Below, one piece after another: positions 1 to 6,499 of a DNA stretch of 64,000 nucleotides. Below the pieces are notes generated by a model. The model saw only the letters and a list, made by a program, of their open reading frames with translations, made no database searches and was not told the DNA's origin. The stretch is from Streptomyces sp. CB02056 (lineage in GTDB: Bacteria; Actinomycetota; Actinomycetes; Streptomycetales; Streptomycetaceae), in NCBI RefSeq assembly GCF_001905545.1, contig NZ_LIPD01000015.1, positions 124,001-188,000 on the forward strand, read 5' to 3'. The position numbers and the translations under genes are program-made. The number at the start of each line of letters is the position of its first letter. Within the stretch, counting starts at the first letter, position 1.

Positions 1-283
1 TCCACCCACTCTGCGCCGGCCTGATGCTTCTCGCGGGCCTGTCGCTCACGGTGCACGCGGAGCGAGGTGACGCACGCGGCCGGGAGGGCGATGCGGCGTT
101 CCGAGCTGATGGTCTTGGTCGGCAGGGTTGTGAGGCCGCCGGTGCGTGTGCGCTGGAGAGTGCGGCGGATGCTGGCGGTACTGGTGACGAGGCCGAGGTC
201 TTCCCAGCGGAGGCCGAGGAGTTCGCCCTGCGGAGTCCGGTGTGCAGGGCGGGTTCGAACAGCGCCTCAGGGCGGCGCAGCAG
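1..283 (-). pseudogene. Tyrosine site-specific recombinase remnant (runs off left edge)
   Basis: Read on the minus strand, this stretch encodes the middle of a phage-type tyrosine integrase. The piece EALFEPALHTGLRR is followed, after a one-base shift near 226-231, by GELLGLRWEDLGLVTSTAS and then IRRTLQRTRTGGL and TISSERRIALP. TGLRRGELLGLRW is the family's box around the first catalytic arginine. The two halves sit in different frames because one G is missing (AGGGCGAA where AGGGGCGAA would restore the frame), and no in-frame start is seen upstream. The C-terminal part with the H-x-x-R and tyrosine boxes would lie outside the window. It is either a decayed integrase or carries a sequencing error. 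Its presence marks the left edge as a former mobile-element site. Confidence 0.7.
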
Positions 284-463
284 AGGGGGTCGCACCTGGC
301 GTCGCCGTACGCGACCCTTGGCTTGCCGGCCCCCTGCCCGCCCGGATTCCTCATGGCCGCCGACGGCCGGCGGGCAGGGCGGGGGTCGAAGATCGTGAGC
401 GATGGGAGGCTGAGCCCTTGCGGTGGCAGATGGTCCCGCTCGGAGGTCAGGGGGGAACGGGAA

Positions 464-1014
464 ATGGCGAACGCTGTCGGCCGTCTCGCGGACATCATGG
501 GGGAGCCCCGATGTGAGCCGTTCCGGGTGTACTGGGAGGGGGCCGTCGAAGGGCTAGGCACCGAACTGCCCTCGGACTACGGTGCGTTCGTGGAGCGGTA
601 CGGCCGTGCCCACTTCCGCGGCGAGAGTTCGCTATGGTGACCCCGGACCTCGACCCCGGCACTCCGGACGAGGAGAGGTACGAACACTTCCGCCACTTCA
701 ACGTGGAAGTCGAGGAGATGCTCGACGGGTGGTACGAGTGGAATCCCGAGCTCGGCAGGCCCTACGCGCCGTTCCCGGCGAAGGGCGGTCTGCTCGTCTG
801 GGCCAACAACACCATCTCCGACTACTTCTGCTGGGGCACCTCGGCCGGAGACCCGGACCAGTGGCCGGTCGTGGTGTGGCGCTTCGACATCAGCGAGTTC
901 GTCCGTTTCGACGGCACCATGACCGAGTTCCTGGCCACCGTCCTGACAGGGGAGGCCCCCGACTCCGACGAGTACATCGACCGGACGTTGGCGCCCGACC
1001 GGTGTCTCTTGTAG
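464..1014 (+). pseudogene. SMI1/KNR4 (SUKH) family protein, frameshifted
   Basis: The first segment (464-640, ATG after a GGGGGGAACGG ribosome-binding region) gives LGTELPSDYGAFVERYG, the SMI1/KNR4 signature. It then runs out of frame at GESSLW. The continuation is in another frame from 634 (VTPDLDPGTPDEERYEHFR, then PFPAKGGLLVWANNTISDYF and a WPVVVWRFD strand) to a stop at 1012-1014. Joined, the two give about 180 residues, a normal length for this family. SUKH proteins are mostly immunity proteins of polymorphic toxin systems, which fits the RHS-type remnant just downstream. The one-base disruption near 615-640 suggests a pseudogene; a sequencing error is the alternative. Confidence 0.7.
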
Positions 1015-1066
1015 TCCGTGCCCCGCAGCCCGGCTGAGCGTTCGCCATGGGAGTAGCAGGACACCC

Positions 1067-1107
1067 CTTGGTGCAGGAAGTCGGCCGGTCCGACTTCCTG
1101 CACCAAG
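1067..1107 (-). terminator. Perfect 18-bp hairpin
   Basis: Arms at 1067-1084 and 1090-1107 pair without mismatch around a 5-nt loop. It sits 13 bp beyond the stop of the minus-strand mini-gene 1120-1242 and is best read as its terminator. The core (GGAAGTCGG, loop, CCGACTTCC) recurs at 6025-6049 downstream of the paralogous mini-gene, so hairpin and gene were duplicated together. Confidence 0.8.
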
Positions 1108-1119
1108 AGCCCACGTGGG

Positions 1120-1242
1120 TTACGCGTTGCCGCCCCTGTTGCCCCTGCCGCGTAGGAGGTCCGCGATGCGCGCGTCGACCTGGTCGCGGTCGTAGCTGTG
1201 CCGTACCAGGTCGACGTCGCGGAACTCCGGTGATGTGGACAC
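1120..1242 (-). CDS. DivIVA-motif mini-protein, short copy
   Basis: A GTG-started 40-residue ORF beginning MSTSPEFRDVDLVRHSYDR and ending GRGNRGGNA. The pattern of F/V-D-L-V-x-x-x-Y-D-R-x-Q-V-D is the DivIVA/Wag31 N-terminal motif. Compared with the 71-residue copy at 6072-6287, it lacks exactly the segment between the two YDR-x-QVD repeats, as expected from recombination between those repeats. The region upstream (to about 1290) is also nearly identical to 6288-6350, so the promoter was copied too. It may be a functional small peptide or a decayed duplicate; no function is claimed. Confidence 0.5.
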   Translation of the reverse strand: MSTSPEFRDVDLVRHSYDRDQVDARIADLLRGRGNRGGNA

Positions 1243-1320
1243 CTCGCGGGTCCTCCAATCTCTGACGACCGCTCGCCCGGGCCACAGGGGTAGAGGTCGG
1301 TCCGCGGTGGCCGGGCCCTG

Positions 1321-2080
1321 TGGCTGAAGTCCGTCACCCGCACGGCCAAGGCCGGCGCCACCGTGCAGACGCTCCAGCCCGTCGTGTTCGGCCACGGAGA
1401 CCCGCTTCCCAGCCGGGCCGACTCCGCCGAGGGCTGTCCCGATGACCCGGTACCGGGTTGACCTGATCACCTCCGAGACCGCACGACGTCCTACGCTCCC
1501 GGCGAGTGGCTCCCAGTTGACGATCGTCCGGTCGACCAACGCCAAGAAGTCCGCGACCACGACCACCCGCGACGGCCTGCGCGCCCTGCCGGTGAATGTC
1601 GTCGACGTCAACAGCCGCACCACGTACGCCGATTACGACGCCATGGGCCGCACCACAGCCGTGTGGAACCCAGGCCGGGACAAGAGCGCGTCGGCCAACG
1701 CGACGTACGCCTACACGATCGAGCCGGGCAAGCAGCCCGCCGTCACGACCAGGATGCTGCTGGAGGACGGCGACTACCGCACCGGCATCTCCCTGTACGA
1801 CGGTCTCCTGCGCCCGCGCCAAGTCCAGGAGCAGGCGTACGACGTGGACGGCGGCCGGCAACATCACCGACAGCTTCTATGACAGCCACGGCCGGGTCTG
1901 CTGCGTCAACGCGGCGTACCACGCTGCCGGGCCTCCGATAGCGGTGCTGTGGATCGGTCTGGACAACAAGGTCCCGTCCCAGACGGAGACCGAGTTCGAC
2001 GGGCTCGACCGGCCCACCGCCAGCATCTTCAGGTCCCGAACATGGAGAAGTGGCGTACCACCACCCGCTACGGGGTGCGC
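1321..2080 (+). pseudogene. RHS/YD-repeat protein remnant
   Basis: Fragments in successive frames match Streptomyces RHS-repeat proteins. They are WLKSVTRTAKAGATVQTL (from 1321), then MTRYRVDLITSETA (from 1442), then TTYADYDAMGRTTAVWNPG with YAYTIEPGKQPAVTTRMLLE and SLYDGLLRPRQVQEQAYD. After a further shift near 1850 comes NITDSFYDSHGRV and NKVPSQTETEFDGLDRPTA, and finally NMEKWRTTTRYG in a third frame. DYDAMGRTT and SLYDGLLRP are YD-type repeats. At least three frame changes and missing flanks show a degraded fragment of a large polymorphic-toxin-type gene. It ends against the stop of the next minus-strand gene. Confidence 0.75.
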
Positions 2081-2796
2081 TCCGCGGGCAGCATCAGGCT
2101 GAAGGAACGGGCGACGGTGAAGACCGTCGGCTCGGGCAGGTTGAGCGCGGCCAGTGCGGCTGAGGCGGCCTCGTGCCGCTCGCCGTTGATCCGGATCTCG
2201 GACTCCACTGCTCCCGGGGCGCCGCCGTAGAAGACGCGGACCCCGTTGAACCAGGGCGATTCCAGGTCGGCGGTGAAGGTGTCGGCGATCTCGTGAAGCA
2301 CATTCGCTTCCAGCAGCGCCTCCTGGAGGTCGCGATTCTCCTCGGCGGAGAGTCCGTACGCCAGCACGCCCGAGGTGATGGACCGCCACCCCGGTACGCC
2401 GTGTTCCTGGGCGGGATCCAGGTGGTCGGCGAAGCGGCCGCGTCCGTCGATCAGTTCGAGCATGCAGGCGCCGGCGGAACGGGCCCACAGTCCGGCCGCG
2501 TCGCGCGGGGTGGTGACGACTACGGCGCAGTCCCCGAAGCAGGGCGGGTCGTGCTGGACGTTCACGTCCGGGATGGCGATCAGGTCGTAGTGCCGGTCGT
2601 CCCCGTGGCCCGCCGGCCCAACGGCGACGGCCCAACCCCGCGGACTGAGCAGCGAGTTGCCCTTGAGCTCGGCACCCGCCGTACTGTCGGGTGCGACCTC
2701 CTCGAGTGCATCGCGGACCAGCGCGAGGAACGCGAGATCGGGCAGTCGGCCATCGGGTGGCTCGGTGGCGCGAGAGCGGCGGCGTATCCAGGACAT
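2068..2796 (-). CDS. Hypothetical protein, 242 aa, possibly DUF6348-like
   Basis: A 242-residue cytoplasmic protein without signal peptide or membrane segment. ATG 2796 is chosen because the reading frame upstream of it is low-complexity; it gives MSWIRRRSRATEPPDGRLPD. Ordered features include LVRDALEEVAPDS, WAVAVGPAGHGDDRHYDLIA, a Cys pair around PPCFGDCAVVV, and a helical C-terminal half ending AALNLPEPTVFTVARSFSLM. I recall a similar arrangement in a Streptomyces DUF (possibly DUF6348) but cannot confirm it. The last few residues overlap the end of the RHS remnant, so the original C-terminus may have been altered at that junction. Confidence 0.7.
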   Translation of the reverse strand: MSWIRRRSRATEPPDGRLPDLAFLALVRDALEEVAPDSTAGAELKGNSLLSPRGWAVAVGPAGHGDDRHYDLIAIPDVNVQHDPPCFGDCAVVVTTPRDAAGLWARSAGACMLELIDGRGRFADHLDPAQEHGVPGWRSITSGVLAYGLSAEENRDLQEALLEANVLHEIADTFTADLESPWFNGVRVFYGGAPGAVESEIRINGERHEAASAALAALNLPEPTVFTVARSFSLMLPAERTP

Positions 2797-3248
2797 GCGG
2801 GGATCATACGGAGGCGGCGATGGGGCTGTTCGCCTCGCGGTCCCCATGCATGCGGGTTCCGGATCCGACGGCACCCGCCGCGACGTCCTCGCCCTGCGGC
2901 TCCTGCGCTAGACAGCGGCCGGAGGGCGGCCCGAAGGCCGCTTGACGATGTACGTACATCAACCTGTTTTCGGCGGTCGTGAATTCCCGGCATATCCGCA
3001 GGCAGAAGCGAATCGGACGATCGTCTTCGGGATTCCTGCCCGCCGCCCCCGAGGGCGCCTTTGTCCGCTTTATTCCGTCGGCCCTCGGCAAGGGCTGGTC
3101 GATCCCGGCGGCGAGTGACACTCTCTTCCGTTGTCGGCGATACGGGGCCGCGAGGGCCGGGGAAAACGGCCCGACGCGGGCCGGTCATTTCGCATCGCCA
3201 GGTCGCAACGATCCGTCAGTCGAATGGGACAGGGAGAGCGGTACTTCC
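2797..3248. other. Intergenic region
   Basis: Divergent spacer between the 242-aa gene and the small secreted protein. GC is lower at about 2945-3110. A purine-rich ribosome-binding site (AGGGAGAG at about 3232-3239) serves the downstream ATG. I see no convincing gene, repeat or consensus promoter. Confidence 0.4.
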
Positions 3249-3590
3249 ATGAATCTTCGTATCAGCAAGCGAATTGCCGCGGTGACACTCGCCGCCGCCA
3301 CCGTGGTCGGCGGAGGCGTCGTCGCCGCCTCGCCCGCCAGCGCCATCGGCCCCGTGCAGTGCCCCGGCGGCGGGGCGAAGGCCTACGGCATCGAGCTGTG
3401 GATGTCGGGCTGGCAGCTCTGCTACGCGGGCAGCGTGGGGGCCATCTACCCCAACGTCGACGGCGTGAACCTGGTGACCTCGCAGTGGAACAACGGCATC
3501 ATCACGGCGAACGGCACGCCGTACAACCTCTACGCCGGCGGAAGCCTCAGCTTCACCAGCGCGCACGTTTCCGAAGTGCAGATCGTGTGA
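3249..3590 (+). CDS. Small secreted protein, possible beta/gamma-crystallin-like fold
   Basis: 113 residues. A Sec signal peptide (MNLRISKRIAAVTLAAATVV and onwards) ends at a likely PASA/IG cleavage site near residue 32. The mature part is about 80 residues with two cysteines, in VQCPGG and WQLCYAG, which may form a disulfide, and is rich in Gly, Asn and aromatics (GAIYPNVDGVNLVTSQWNNG). The spacing is reminiscent of small secreted beta/gamma-crystallin or proteinase-inhibitor-like proteins of Streptomyces, but this is a guess from pattern only. A T-tailed terminator follows immediately, so it is monocistronic. Confidence 0.75.
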   Translation: MNLRISKRIAAVTLAAATVVGGGVVAASPASAIGPVQCPGGGAKAYGIELWMSGWQLCYAGSVGAIYPNVDGVNLVTSQWNNGIITANGTPYNLYAGGSLSFTSAHVSEVQIV

Positions 3591-3599
3591 TTCCGCCAG

Positions 3600-3632
3600 G
3601 GGCGGCGGGCGTCCTCCGGATGCCCGCCGCCC
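3600..3632 (+). terminator. Rho-independent terminator with T-tract
   Basis: An 11-bp perfect stem (GGGCGGCGGGC at 3600-3610 with its complement at 3622-3632) is followed by GCTTTTCT, a classical intrinsic terminator 10 bp after the secreted-protein stop. Confidence 0.85.
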
Positions 3633-3671
3633 GCTTTTCTCCGTCTTTCTCCAGGGAGGAGAAGAATTCCT

Positions 3672-4661
3672 ATGCCGATGCCACCGCGGGGACGCGCCCC
3701 GCTCGCGCTCACCGTTCTGGCCGTGGCCGTGAGTTCCCTTTCCGCCTGTTCCGGTGGAGGCCAGGCGAATTCCGGCCCGCCGCCGACAGGGCAGGTGCCG
3801 GTCATCGACCGGCCGGAGCAGATCACCCTTCCCCTCGACGGCTACAAGCCGACCGCCGAACAGGCCGTGACGATCAGTCGGGCCTCGCACCTCGTCACGG
3901 CCCGCTGCATGAAGGACTTCGGCCTCCAGGCCCCGGAGGAGACCTACGACGCCTTCACCCAGGCGGCGACGGCGGCCCGGGAACGGACCCAGCTCTACGG
4001 GTACTTCGCCCCGGCGAAGGCGGCCGAGAAGGGGTACGACCGCAACCAGGTCATCCCCGATTCCACCCTCTCCCCGGACGTCACCTCGGTGCTCTACGGA
4101 GCGGACCCCTCGGGGAAGCCGGTCACGAGCTTCAACGGCAGGCCGGTGCCCAAGGGCGGCTGCTGGCAGGCCGGCGCGGACGCGCTCGGCGGGCCGCCGC
4201 CGGTGCCGGGCACCGCGCAGGGGCTGCCCGACAAGGGCCCCCGGATCCCCCTCACCGACCCGCGCCTGACCGCCGCGTACGCGGAGTGGAGCGCGTGCAT
4301 GAAGGGGAAGGGCTACAGCTACGCCAACCCGGCGGACGCCTACAGCGACCGCAAGTGGGGCGCGGCGGGCACCACTCCCGCGGCGGGCACCGCCCCCGCC
4401 GCCGGGACGCCGCCCCCGCGCAGCCCCGACGAGGTGCCGACGGCCGAGGCCGACATCGCCTGCAAGCTCTCCCTGAACACGGTCGGCCGGCTCGTCGCGG
4501 TGGAGACCGCCTACGACAACCAGTACATCGCGAGGAACGCCGACTCCCTGCGGAGCTTCGCCCAGCAGCTGAGCGCGCGGACGCAGCGGGCCCAGGCCGT
4601 CATCGCGCAGGACGGCGCCACCGGTCAGGGAGCGCCGCCCGCGGTGGTTCAGCCCGGGTAG
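3672..4661 (+). CDS. Putative lipoprotein, 329 aa
   Basis: Starts MPMPPRGRAPLAL after a GGGAGGAG ribosome-binding site at about 3653-3661. It has a lipoprotein signal with lipobox LSAC, the modified Cys at about residue 26. The mature protein has two related units, each opening with a helix bearing a Cys-Met-Lys pattern (VTARCMKDFGLQAPEETYD near residue 77 and WSACMKGKGYSYANPADAY near residue 210). A Pro/Ala/Thr linker (TPAAGTAPAAGTPPP) and a terminal helix with ADIACKLSLNTVG follow. The repeated CMK/GY motif is common in actinobacterial lipoproteins of unknown role. It overlaps the convergent SnoaL-like gene by 13 bp. Confidence 0.85.
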   Translation: MPMPPRGRAPLALTVLAVAVSSLSACSGGGQANSGPPPTGQVPVIDRPEQITLPLDGYKPTAEQAVTISRASHLVTARCMKDFGLQAPEETYDAFTQAATAARERTQLYGYFAPAKAAEKGYDRNQVIPDSTLSPDVTSVLYGADPSGKPVTSFNGRPVPKGGCWQAGADALGGPPPVPGTAQGLPDKGPRIPLTDPRLTAAYAEWSACMKGKGYSYANPADAYSDRKWGAAGTTPAAGTAPAAGTPPPRSPDEVPTAEADIACKLSLNTVGRLVAVETAYDNQYIARNADSLRSFAQQLSARTQRAQAVIAQDGATGQGAPPAVVQPG

Positions 4662-5077
4662 TCGATGGCGTTCAGGGCGAGGTCGTCCATCAGGCGCTCC
4701 CTGAAGAGCCACCCGCCGTCGACGCGGACCACCGTGTCGTTGAACCGGCCGTAGGCCGCGACGTGCGGCGTCTGGGTCCGCGGCTCGAAGGCGGCGATGA
4801 CGACCATGTAGCTCCAGACCGTCGCGGTGTCCGCGTCGACCTCGGTGACGGTCGTGTTGGTGCTCATGTGCCGGTTGCCGGCGCGGCTCGGGCCGTAGTC
4901 GTCGAGCCACTGGGCGAGCGCCTCGCGGCCGGTCGTCGTCCCCGTGTAGTTGGTGAGGCTGCCGTCCTCGGTGAAGGTGTCGGCGAAGCCCTTGAGGTCG
5001 CCCTCGTCGACGGTCTTCCAGTAGTGGGCCAGCAGTTCGTGGATCTCGAAGCGGTCGGCTGCGGTGATGCCGGACAT
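4649..5077 (-). CDS. SnoaL-like / NTF2-fold protein
   Basis: 142 residues spanning one NTF2-like domain of the SnoaL_4 type. The N-terminal helix (ADRFEIHELLAHYWKTVDEG) is followed by the family's FADTFTEDGSL strand, GREALAQWLDDY, HMSTNTTVTEVDADTATVWSY and YGRFNDTVVRVDGGWLF. Members are small-molecule hydratases, isomerases or binding proteins; the substrate is unknown. It is followed on the same strand by no close gene and preceded, 99 bp upstream, by an isochorismatase-like hydrolase that could be co-transcribed. Confidence 0.85.
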   Translation of the reverse strand: MSGITAADRFEIHELLAHYWKTVDEGDLKGFADTFTEDGSLTNYTGTTTGREALAQWLDDYGPSRAGNRHMSTNTTVTEVDADTATVWSYMVVIAAFEPRTQTPHVAAYGRFNDTVVRVDGGWLFRERLMDDLALNAIDYPG

Positions 5078-5094
5078 GCGGGTGCTCCCTATCC

Positions 5095-5178
5095 GAGGTC
5101 TGTCCGAGGTCGGTTCGACGTTGGTGCGAGGTTGGTTCGAGGCCGGTGCGGGACCGGTCCGAGGCCGGTGCGGGGTCT
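5095..5178. repeat. Short degenerate tandem repeat
   Basis: Variants of CGAGGTCGGTTCGA and CGAGGCCGGTGCGGG are reiterated about six times between two minus-strand genes (for example CGAGGCCGGTGCGGG around 5140 and 5160). It looks like simple slippage-derived sequence; no regulatory role is inferred. Confidence 0.6.
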
Positions 5179-5806
5179 ACCTGAGGTTTCCGCGGGCGAA
5201 GGCGGCGAAGACGCCCTCGCCGCCCATCGCGTCGAAGAACGCGGCGGCGTGCTCGCTCTGCCAGCTGCCGAGCAGCCGCGTCAGCGCCGGGACGACGGTG
5301 AGCAGCTCCGCCCCGGCGGCCCGCAGGGTGTCGCGGCTGTTGGCGGCGGAGGTGCGCGTGCCGGCCGCCGACACGTCGAGCAGGACGGCGACGCCGAAGC
5401 CGTCCTCGATCGCGGACAGGACCGGCGGCACCAGGCACACCTCGGTGGTCAGGCCGCCGACGAGGAGGTTCTCCCGACCGGTCGCACGGACGGCCTCGAC
5501 GAACGCCGGGTCGTCCCACGCGTTGATGACGCCCGCGCGCCGTACCCGGGCGGCGTACGCGGCGGGCACGAGGGTCTCGAGGTCGGGCAGTAGCGGGCCC
5601 TGCTGGCGGTCCTCGAGGCTGCTGGTCAGGACGACGGGGACGCCGACCGCCGCCGCGAAGCGCACGATCGTGCGCACCCACATCGTCAGCTGGTCGCGTT
5701 CGTCCTCGCCGGCCGGCTCGCCGGCCCACCCGATCGTGCCGACCTGGTGGTCGATCAGGACCAGCGCGGTGTTGTCGATGGTGAGGGGGATCCGGGGTGC
5801 GGTCAT
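5177..5806 (-). CDS. Isochorismatase-family cysteine hydrolase
   Basis: 209 residues from ATG 5806 (MTAPRIPLTIDNTALVLID); a longer frame to 5875 exists but its extra 23 residues are not typical. ALVLIDHQVG carries the catalytic Asp of the family. The nucleophile Cys lies in LLVGGLTTEVCLVPPVLSA, after the usual V-G-G-x-x-T-x-x-C pattern, and a Lys-type basic residue is expected in the middle. Such enzymes hydrolyse amides or enol ethers (nicotinamidase and isochorismatase relatives); the short C-terminal extension (SWQSEHAAAFFDAMGG) resembles bacterial YcaC-like hydrolases. Substrate unknown. Confidence 0.85.
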   Translation of the reverse strand: MTAPRIPLTIDNTALVLIDHQVGTIGWAGEPAGEDERDQLTMWVRTIVRFAAAVGVPVVLTSSLEDRQQGPLLPDLETLVPAAYAARVRRAGVINAWDDPAFVEAVRATGRENLLVGGLTTEVCLVPPVLSAIEDGFGVAVLLDVSAAGTRTSAANSRDTLRAAGAELLTVVPALTRLLGSWQSEHAAAFFDAMGGEGVFAAFARGNLR

Positions 5807-6024
5807 GACGCCCTCACCCGCCGGGGCGATCCGTGTCGAACCGGGCCATATCCGCCCGGACACGCCTATCTGCACTCATGTGCCTACAGTAAGTGACGCC
5901 TCGGCGTCTGCGGCCCGATCCACGAGCGGGGCGGGGGTGTCGCCGCCGGGACGGTGGCGGACCCGGCGGTGGACGAGGCGTTCGGGGTGTTCGAGGCGGC
6001 GCTGACCGTGCCGGGCCGTTGCGC

Positions 6025-6049
6025 GGGAAGTCGGCCGGTCCGACTTCCC
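6025..6049 (-). terminator. 10-bp hairpin, paralogue of the one at 1067
   Basis: GGGAAGTCGG at 6025-6034 pairs perfectly with 6040-6049 around a CCGGT loop. It lies 22 bp past the stop of the 71-residue mini-gene. The loop and core match the hairpin at 1067-1107. Confidence 0.7.
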
Positions 6050-6071
6050 ACGCCGAGCCCGCCGCGTGGGG

Positions 6072-6287
6072 TTACGCCCTGCCGCCCCTGTTGCCCCCGC
6101 CGCGCAGCAGGTCCGCGATGCGCGCGTCGACCTGCTCGCGGTCGTAGCCCCGCCACCTGATCTCGAACGCCGGCACGGGCGGCAGTGAAACGGCCCCGGA
6201 CAGGGCCCTGAGGTAGTGGTCGACCTGCTCGCGGTCGTAGCCGCGCCGGACCAGGTCGAAGCCGCGGAACTCCGGTGATGTGGACAC
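6072..6287 (-). CDS. DivIVA-motif mini-protein with two repeats
   Basis: GTG start at 6287; 71 residues. Two copies of the motif R-x-GYDREQVD occur (FDLVRRGYDREQVDHYLRAL near residue 9 and IRWRGYDREQVDARIADLL near residue 43), followed by a basic Gly/Arg tail (GGGNRGG). GYDREQVD is the conserved core of the DivIVA/Wag31 N-terminal domain, which in the full-length proteins binds membrane at cell poles and is followed by a long coiled coil that is absent here. It may bind DivIVA-type scaffolds or be a domain remnant. The start context and 5' region are shared with the 1120-1242 copy. Confidence 0.6.
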   Translation of the reverse strand: MSTSPEFRGFDLVRRGYDREQVDHYLRALSGAVSLPPVPAFEIRWRGYDREQVDARIADLLRGGGNRGGRA

Positions 6288-6499
6288 CTCGCGGGTCCTC
6301 CAATCTCTGACGACTCCCTGACGGCCCGCTCGCCCGGGCCACAGGGATCGAGGCCGGTGAGCGGGGCTCGCTGACCGGGGTGGCGCGTGAAAGGCGTCAG
6401 GCTTCTTGATCTTGTCATATGGATCGCGTCAGGAGCCGCGGGACGGCGAACTTCCGGTGCCACCATCCAACTTCCCCGAGAAGAAAGACGGTTCCGACC

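Noticed and set aside
5954..6020. Plus-strand segment reading VADPAVDEAFGVFEAALTVPG
   Set aside because: Protein-like but only about 22 codons, without start or neighbouring homologous segments; too little to call a gene fragment.
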